Source: Collimonas sp. OK412 (GTDB taxonomy: Bacteria; Pseudomonadota; Gammaproteobacteria; Burkholderiales; Burkholderiaceae_D). Taken from it: a DNA stretch of 64,000 nt. Where the stretch lies: the NCBI RefSeq assembly GCF_900112135.1, contig NZ_FOLC01000010.1:1-64000 (forward strand). Reading direction: 5' to 3'. Position 1 is the first letter of the stretch; the number at the start of each line of letters is the position of its first letter. A program made the translations under genes and the position numbers. Shown here one piece after another: positions 60,717 to 64,000 of this stretch. The notes under the pieces were generated by a model, which saw nothing but the letters and a program-made list of their open reading frames with translations, ran no database searches and had not been told where the DNA came from.

Positions 60717-62057
60717 CTAGTCTGCCAGTACGATCTCGCCGCGCAGGGTGTAGGTATAAGTGTCTGTAATCTTTACATCTATCAGCTGCCCGACCAGGCG
60801 CGCGCCGTCAGGGCCGGCATCGAAATTGACTACGCGGTTGTTCTCGGTGCGCCCCTGCAGGTCGGCCGGGTTTTTCTTGGACGGCCCTTCGACCAGGATG
60901 CGCTGCACGCTGCCGACCATGGCGGCGCTGATCTTGCCGATATTTTCTTCCACCGCCGCTTGCAGCCGCTGCAGCCGTTTCAGCTTGACTTCGTGCGGCG
61001 TGTCGTCCTGCAGGTTGGCCGCAGGCGTGCCCGGCCGCGGGCTGAAGATGAAGCTGAAGCTGTTGTCGTAGCCGATGTCGGCGATCAGTTTCATCAGCGC
61101 CTCGAAGTCGGCGTCGGTCTCGCCCGGGAAGCCGACGATGAAGTCGCTGGAAATCGTGATGTTGGGCCGCACCTGGCGCAGGCGGCGGATCACCGATTTG
61201 TATTCCAGCACGGTATAGCCGCGTTTCATGGCCGACAGGATGCGGTCCGAACCGTGCTGCGCCGGCAGGTATAAATGGTCGACCAGCTTCGGCACCTTGG
61301 CGTAGGTATCGATCAGGCGCTGCGTGAATTCCTTGGGATGGCTGGTGACGAAACGGATCCGTTCGATGCCGGGGATCTCGGCGATGTACTCGATCAGCAG
61401 CGCGAAATCGGCAATCTCGCCATCCGCCATGGCGCCGCGGAAGGCGTTGACATTTTGCCCCAGCAGCGTGATTTCCTTGACGCCTTGCTCGGCCAGTCCG
61501 GCCACTTCGGTCAGCACGTCTTCAAACCGGCGCGAGACTTCTTCGCCGCGGGTGTAGGGCACTACGCAGTAGCTGCAATATTTGCTGCAGCCTTCCATGA
61601 TCGACACGAATGCAGTCGCGCCTTCAACCTTGGCCGGCGGCATGTGGTCGAATTTCTCGATTTCGGGAAAGCTGATGTCGACTTGCGAATGGCCGGTGGC
61701 GCGCCGCTGGCTGATCATCTCCGGCAAGCGGTGCAGGGTCTGCGGGCCGAACACCATGTCGACATATGGCGCCCGCTTGACGATCGCCGCGCCTTCTTGC
61801 GACGCCACGCAGCCGCCGACGCCGATCAGCAGGTCAGGATTGTTGCGCTTCAGTTCGCGCAGGCGGCCGAGGTCGGAAAACACTTTCTCCTGCGCCTTTT
61901 CGCGCACCGAACAGGTATTGAGCAGGATCACGTCGGCATCCTCCGGGCGATCAGTCTTGATCAAGCCGTCGGACGCGTTCAGGACGTCGGCCATCTTGTC
62001 CGAGTCGTATTCGTTCATCTGGCACCCGAAGGTCTTGATGAATACTTTCTTTTGCAT
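60717..62057 (-). CDS. miaB: tRNA-2-methylthio-N6-dimethylallyladenosine synthase MiaB
   Basis: A 446-residue radical-SAM methylthiotransferase. N-terminal [4Fe-4S] Cys in [16 protein letters not shown] and GGCVASQ; radical SAM motif CSKYCSYC; C-terminal TRAM domain. ATG 62057 matches the usual opening (M[21 protein letters not shown]) and has GGA upstream; 62069 adds MEKT. First gene of miaB-phoH-ybeY. Confidence 0.96.
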   Translation of the reverse strand: MQKKVFIKTFGCQMNEYDSDKMADVLNASDGLIKTDRPEDADVILLNTCSVREKAQEKVFSDLGRLRELKRNNPDLLIGVGGCVASQEGAAIVKRAPYVDMVFGPQTLHRLPEMISQRRATGHSQVDISFPEIEKFDHMPPAKVEGATAFVSIMEGCSKYCSYCVVPYTRGEEVSRRFEDVLTEVAGLAEQGVKEITLLGQNVNAFRGAMADGEIADFALLIEYIAEIPGIERIRFVTSHPKEFTQRLIDTYAKVPKLVDHLYLPAQHGSDRILSAMKRGYTVLEYKSVIRRLRQVRPNITISSDFIVGFPGETDADFEALMKLIADIGYDNSFSFIFSPRPGTPAANLQDDTPHEVKLKRLQRLQAAVEENIGKISAAMVGSVQRILVEGPSKKNPADLQGRTENNRVVNFDAGPDGARLVGQLIDVKITDTYTYTLRGEIVLAD

Positions 62058-62090
62058 CGTTTTTTCCATGGCTGCTAATTGACTGCTCTT

Positions 62091-62441
62091 CTATCGTTTC
62101 ATGCCGTTGCGCTGCGCTTCGATCTTCTGGCTGGCTTCATCGGTAGTCAGGACCCAGACGCGGTCGATGTCGCCTTGAATGTTCAAGGTGTAGTTCACCT
62201 GGTAAGTATCGGCGCCAAGCGAGTTGGGGATCTGGGTCAGCTGCTGGGTATTCCAGATGCGCGAGCCGGGCGACAGCCGCAGCGCCTGGCCATTGACGGT
62301 GACGTTCGGGTAGTCGGTGATGGTCAGCTTGCCGCGCAGGGCCGAGGCGGGGAAATCGCGGTCTACCGCCATCGCGGAAAAGGCTAGCGTGGCCAGCAGG
62401 AAGATCATGAGCAGGCGGACTGGCCGCATTGTTGCCGACAT
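62091..62441 (-). CDS. Conserved exported protein, unknown function
   Basis: A 116-residue protein with a signal peptide (RPVRLLMIFLLATLAFSAMA) and a small beta-rich mature part (LRGKLTITDYPNVTVNGQALRLSPGSRIWN, location only). It lies directly upstream of miaB with a 33-base gap. ATG 62441 has GGAG 6 bases upstream. No domain recognised; similar small periplasmic proteins occur in Oxalobacteraceae. Confidence 0.7.
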   Translation of the reverse strand: MSATMRPVRLLMIFLLATLAFSAMAVDRDFPASALRGKLTITDYPNVTVNGQALRLSPGSRIWNTQQLTQIPNSLGADTYQVNYTLNIQGDIDRVWVLTTDEASQKIEAQRNGMKR

Positions 62442-62916
62442 AGCAAACTCCATTCGATGAAAACCATGGCGTATTTGCGCATGGTGTTGAAAACACTGGT
62501 TCAGGCTGGTCCATAGAGGCCAGCATTGCCGGACTGCGCAAGCACAATTCGTTTGTTGCTTCAGTGCCGGGCCGCATTCCGGGAAGACTATCGGCCCGTT
62601 TGCGGGAAGCGCGGATTATAGCATTTGGCGGCTATTGCATCGAGATGCCAACTATCTCCTGGGGCCGATGTCTCTGAAAATAAATTTACGCATCAAATTG
62701 TTATCTTGATATTTTTTGTGGACGGCCGGTACTTGGTTGTCGATAGACGGAAGGTCAGATGATTTCCTTTGAGAAACGTAAAATCTATAATGATGCATCG
62801 CTGGAAAATTACGAAACTTTCGTTTAAGTCTCTGCGGCTCAGGTCTGAGTCGCTAGATAAATCGATAAATTTATTTCGTGACATATAAGCAAATTTAAGA
62901 AAGAGAAGGCACTTTC
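62442..62916. other. Intergenic region upstream of pilE
   Basis: AT-rich stretch of about 475 bases with no supported gene. A TATAAT at 62786-62791 is a candidate -10, but the nearest TTGAGA (62769-62774) is spaced only 11 bp. A weak inverted repeat GGCTCAG/CTGAGTC sits near 62835-62850. No convincing sigma-54 site was found for the pilin. Confidence 0.35.
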
Positions 62917-63390
62917 ATGTACCCGAATTCATTTCGCCGTTACGCGCGCTTGCAGGCTGGCTTTACTCTGATCGAGGTAATGATCGTGGTGGCGATCATT
63001 GCGATTCTGGCGGCGATCGCTTTGCCGAGTTACAGTGATTACGTACTGCGCGGGAAGCTTGTTGAAGCGTCAAACATGTTGTCGGCGACGCGAGCCAACA
63101 TGGAACAGTACTATCAGGACAATCGCACATACCTTACCTCCGGCACAATCCTGTCGCCGTGCGATGCCGCGAGTTTGACTACCCTGAACGGCAGTCTCAA
63201 GAATTTTACGCTCAGCTGCCCCACTCTCACCGCATCGACCTATAAGCTCGTCGCCACTGGCTCCACTACGGCTACCACGGGCTTTATCTTTAACGTAACC
63301 GATGCCAATGTACAGACGTCAACGGTAGGAGCCGTCTGGGGTGCGGGGAGCTATGCTTGTTGGGCCATGAAGAGAGGTACGACGTGTTGA
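62917..63390 (+). CDS. pilE: Type IV major pilin (PilE-like)
   Basis: A 157-residue prepilin with the class III signal RLQAGFTLIEVMIVVAIIAI: cleavage after Gly15, Phe1 and Glu5 of the mature protein in place. Globular part with two Cys pairs (SPCDAA, LSCPTL, SYACWAM, GTTC). AAGAAAGAGAAGG lies upstream of the ATG. The pseudopilin gene begins within its last bases (GTG at 63384). Confidence 0.9.
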   Translation: MYPNSFRRYARLQAGFTLIEVMIVVAIIAILAAIALPSYSDYVLRGKLVEASNMLSATRANMEQYYQDNRTYLTSGTILSPCDAASLTTLNGSLKNFTLSCPTLTASTYKLVATGSTTATTGFIFNVTDANVQTSTVGAVWGAGSYACWAMKRGTTC

Positions 63391-64000
63391 AGCGATCCCT
63401 TGCTCGGGAAGCGCGCGGCTTCACACTGATAGAGCTGGCGATAACATTGACGGTGATGACGGTATTAATACTGATGGTGGTTCCATCATTCACTGGCTGG
63501 CTGAATAACTCAAAAGTCAGAAGCGTTGCGGAGGCTCTGCAAAATGGCTTGCGCGCCGCGCAGGCTGAAGCGATCCGACGCAGTCATCAGACGGCCTTCG
63601 TACTGACAAGTGCGACGCCGGCACCGAATACGGTTGCCAGCACTTCTGGCAGCGGCAGCAATTGGTACATCCAAGTCTTGCCTGTCTATGTTGGCGAAAC
63701 CCTTGACCCTAATCCTATGGTGCAGAGCGGCTCGTTCGGCAACCTGGCGCCAAACGTCAAGGTTACTGCCAGCCCAGCTACGGCTTCCCTGGTTTGTTTT
63801 AACTCGATGGGGCGGCTGGTTGCCAATAGTGACGCCACTACAAGTACGAATTTTGGAACAACCTGCACTGCTCCCACCGGGAATATCACCTATGACGTCA
63901 CCCTCACTGGTGCGACGCATCCGCTTCGGGTATTGGTAGGTCTTGGCGGGCAGGTGCGCATGTGCGACACCACAAGAGTTTTATCTACCTCAGCTCCGGA
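63384..64000 (+). CDS. fimT: GspH/FimT-type pseudopilin (runs off right edge)
   Basis: The reading frame opens with GTG 63384, preceded by AGAGAGG 6 bases upstream, and continues to the window edge (205 codons). It begins MLKRSLAREARGFTLIELAITLTVMTVLI, i.e. Gly12-Phe13 cleavage and Glu5 of the mature part, followed by NSKVRSVAEALQNGLRAAQAEAIRR, the FimT/GspH helix pattern (both listed as locations). It overlaps pilE by 7 bases. Minor pseudopilins of this type prime type IV pilus assembly. The C-terminus is beyond the window. A TTG start at 63387 is an alternative. Confidence 0.88.
   Translation, partial: MLKRSLAREARGFTLIELAITLTVMTVLILMVVPSFTGWLNNSKVRSVAEALQNGLRAAQAEAIRRSHQTAFVLTSATPAPNTVASTSGSGSNWYIQVLPVYVGETLDPNPMVQSGSFGNLAPNVKVTASPATASLVCFNSMGRLVANSDATTSTNFGTTCTAPTGNITYDVTLTGATHPLRVLVGLGGQVRMCDTTRVLSTSAP

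Noticed and set aside
62769-62791. TTGAGA and TATAAT as a sigma-70 promoter for pilE
   Set aside because: Spacing is only 11 bp, too short for a normal promoter; kept only as a weak -10 candidate.
1-64000. CRISPR arrays, tRNA or rRNA genes, prophage or defence genes
   Set aside because: No repeat-spacer pattern, cloverleaf or phage-type gene block was found on reading both strands; the only mobile trace is the IS110 fragment at the left edge.

Overview
The window looks like an ordinary chromosomal segment of a betaproteobacterium of the order Burkholderiales, most likely family Oxalobacteraceae and possibly Collimonas. That placement is inferred from GC-rich coding style, gene content (DUF4148, MXKDX-repeat, DUF3761 and DUF2946 proteins) and gene order (amgK-murU against lptD-surA-pdxA-rsmA; miaB-phoH-ybeY near corC-lnt-glyQ-glyS-gmhB). 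I could not run a database search. No tRNA, rRNA or CRISPR array was seen.

Layout. 1-950: the start of an IS110-type transposase running off the left edge, two related imperfect palindromes, and a small ribbon-helix-helix-like protein. 950-7200: a CPA2 antiporter, a protein with two glycosyltransferase-like halves, a D-2-hydroxyacid dehydrogenase, an amino-acid-binding protein and a tyrosine-phosphatase-like enzyme. 7200-16600: M13 and M1 metallopeptidases, an OmpR/EnvZ-type two-component system divergent from a MipA/OmpV outer-membrane protein, and an extended SDR. 16600-24300: small envelope and stress proteins, a DUF2946 plus CASCGC beta-barrel pair, PhoD phosphatase, a cytochrome b561-YceI-YceI operon, and a SecD-P1-like periplasmic protein coupled to a SulP transporter. 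26200-31500: an Aae-type aromatic-acid efflux operon (NodT, FUSC, DUF1656, HlyD) and a DUF4148 protein.

31800-41200: mnmA with a NUDIX gene, then a pntAA-panD-pntAB-pntB operon in which aspartate decarboxylase sits inside the transhydrogenase operon, then ubiH-like, HAD, pepP and murU. 41100-48200: peptidoglycan-recycling kinase amgK divergent from lptD-surA-pdxA-rsmA. 48200-62500: a long minus-strand run from miaB down to gloA, interrupted between ybeY and corC by a molybdopterin oxidoreductase, cytochrome b and MXKDX-repeat module. 62900-64000: a type IV pilin gene followed by a GspH/FimT pseudopilin that runs off the right edge.

Most of the window is housekeeping or envelope biology with clear family assignments. 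I do not see a defence island, prophage or biosynthetic cluster. The points most worth a second look are the panD insertion in pnt, the oxidoreductase/MXKDX module splitting the ybeY-corC-lnt cluster, the tandem glycosyltransferase with a degenerate first half, the stand-alone SecD-P1-like protein, the 15-bp in-frame repeats at the start of lptD, and the palindrome pair beside the IS110 gene.
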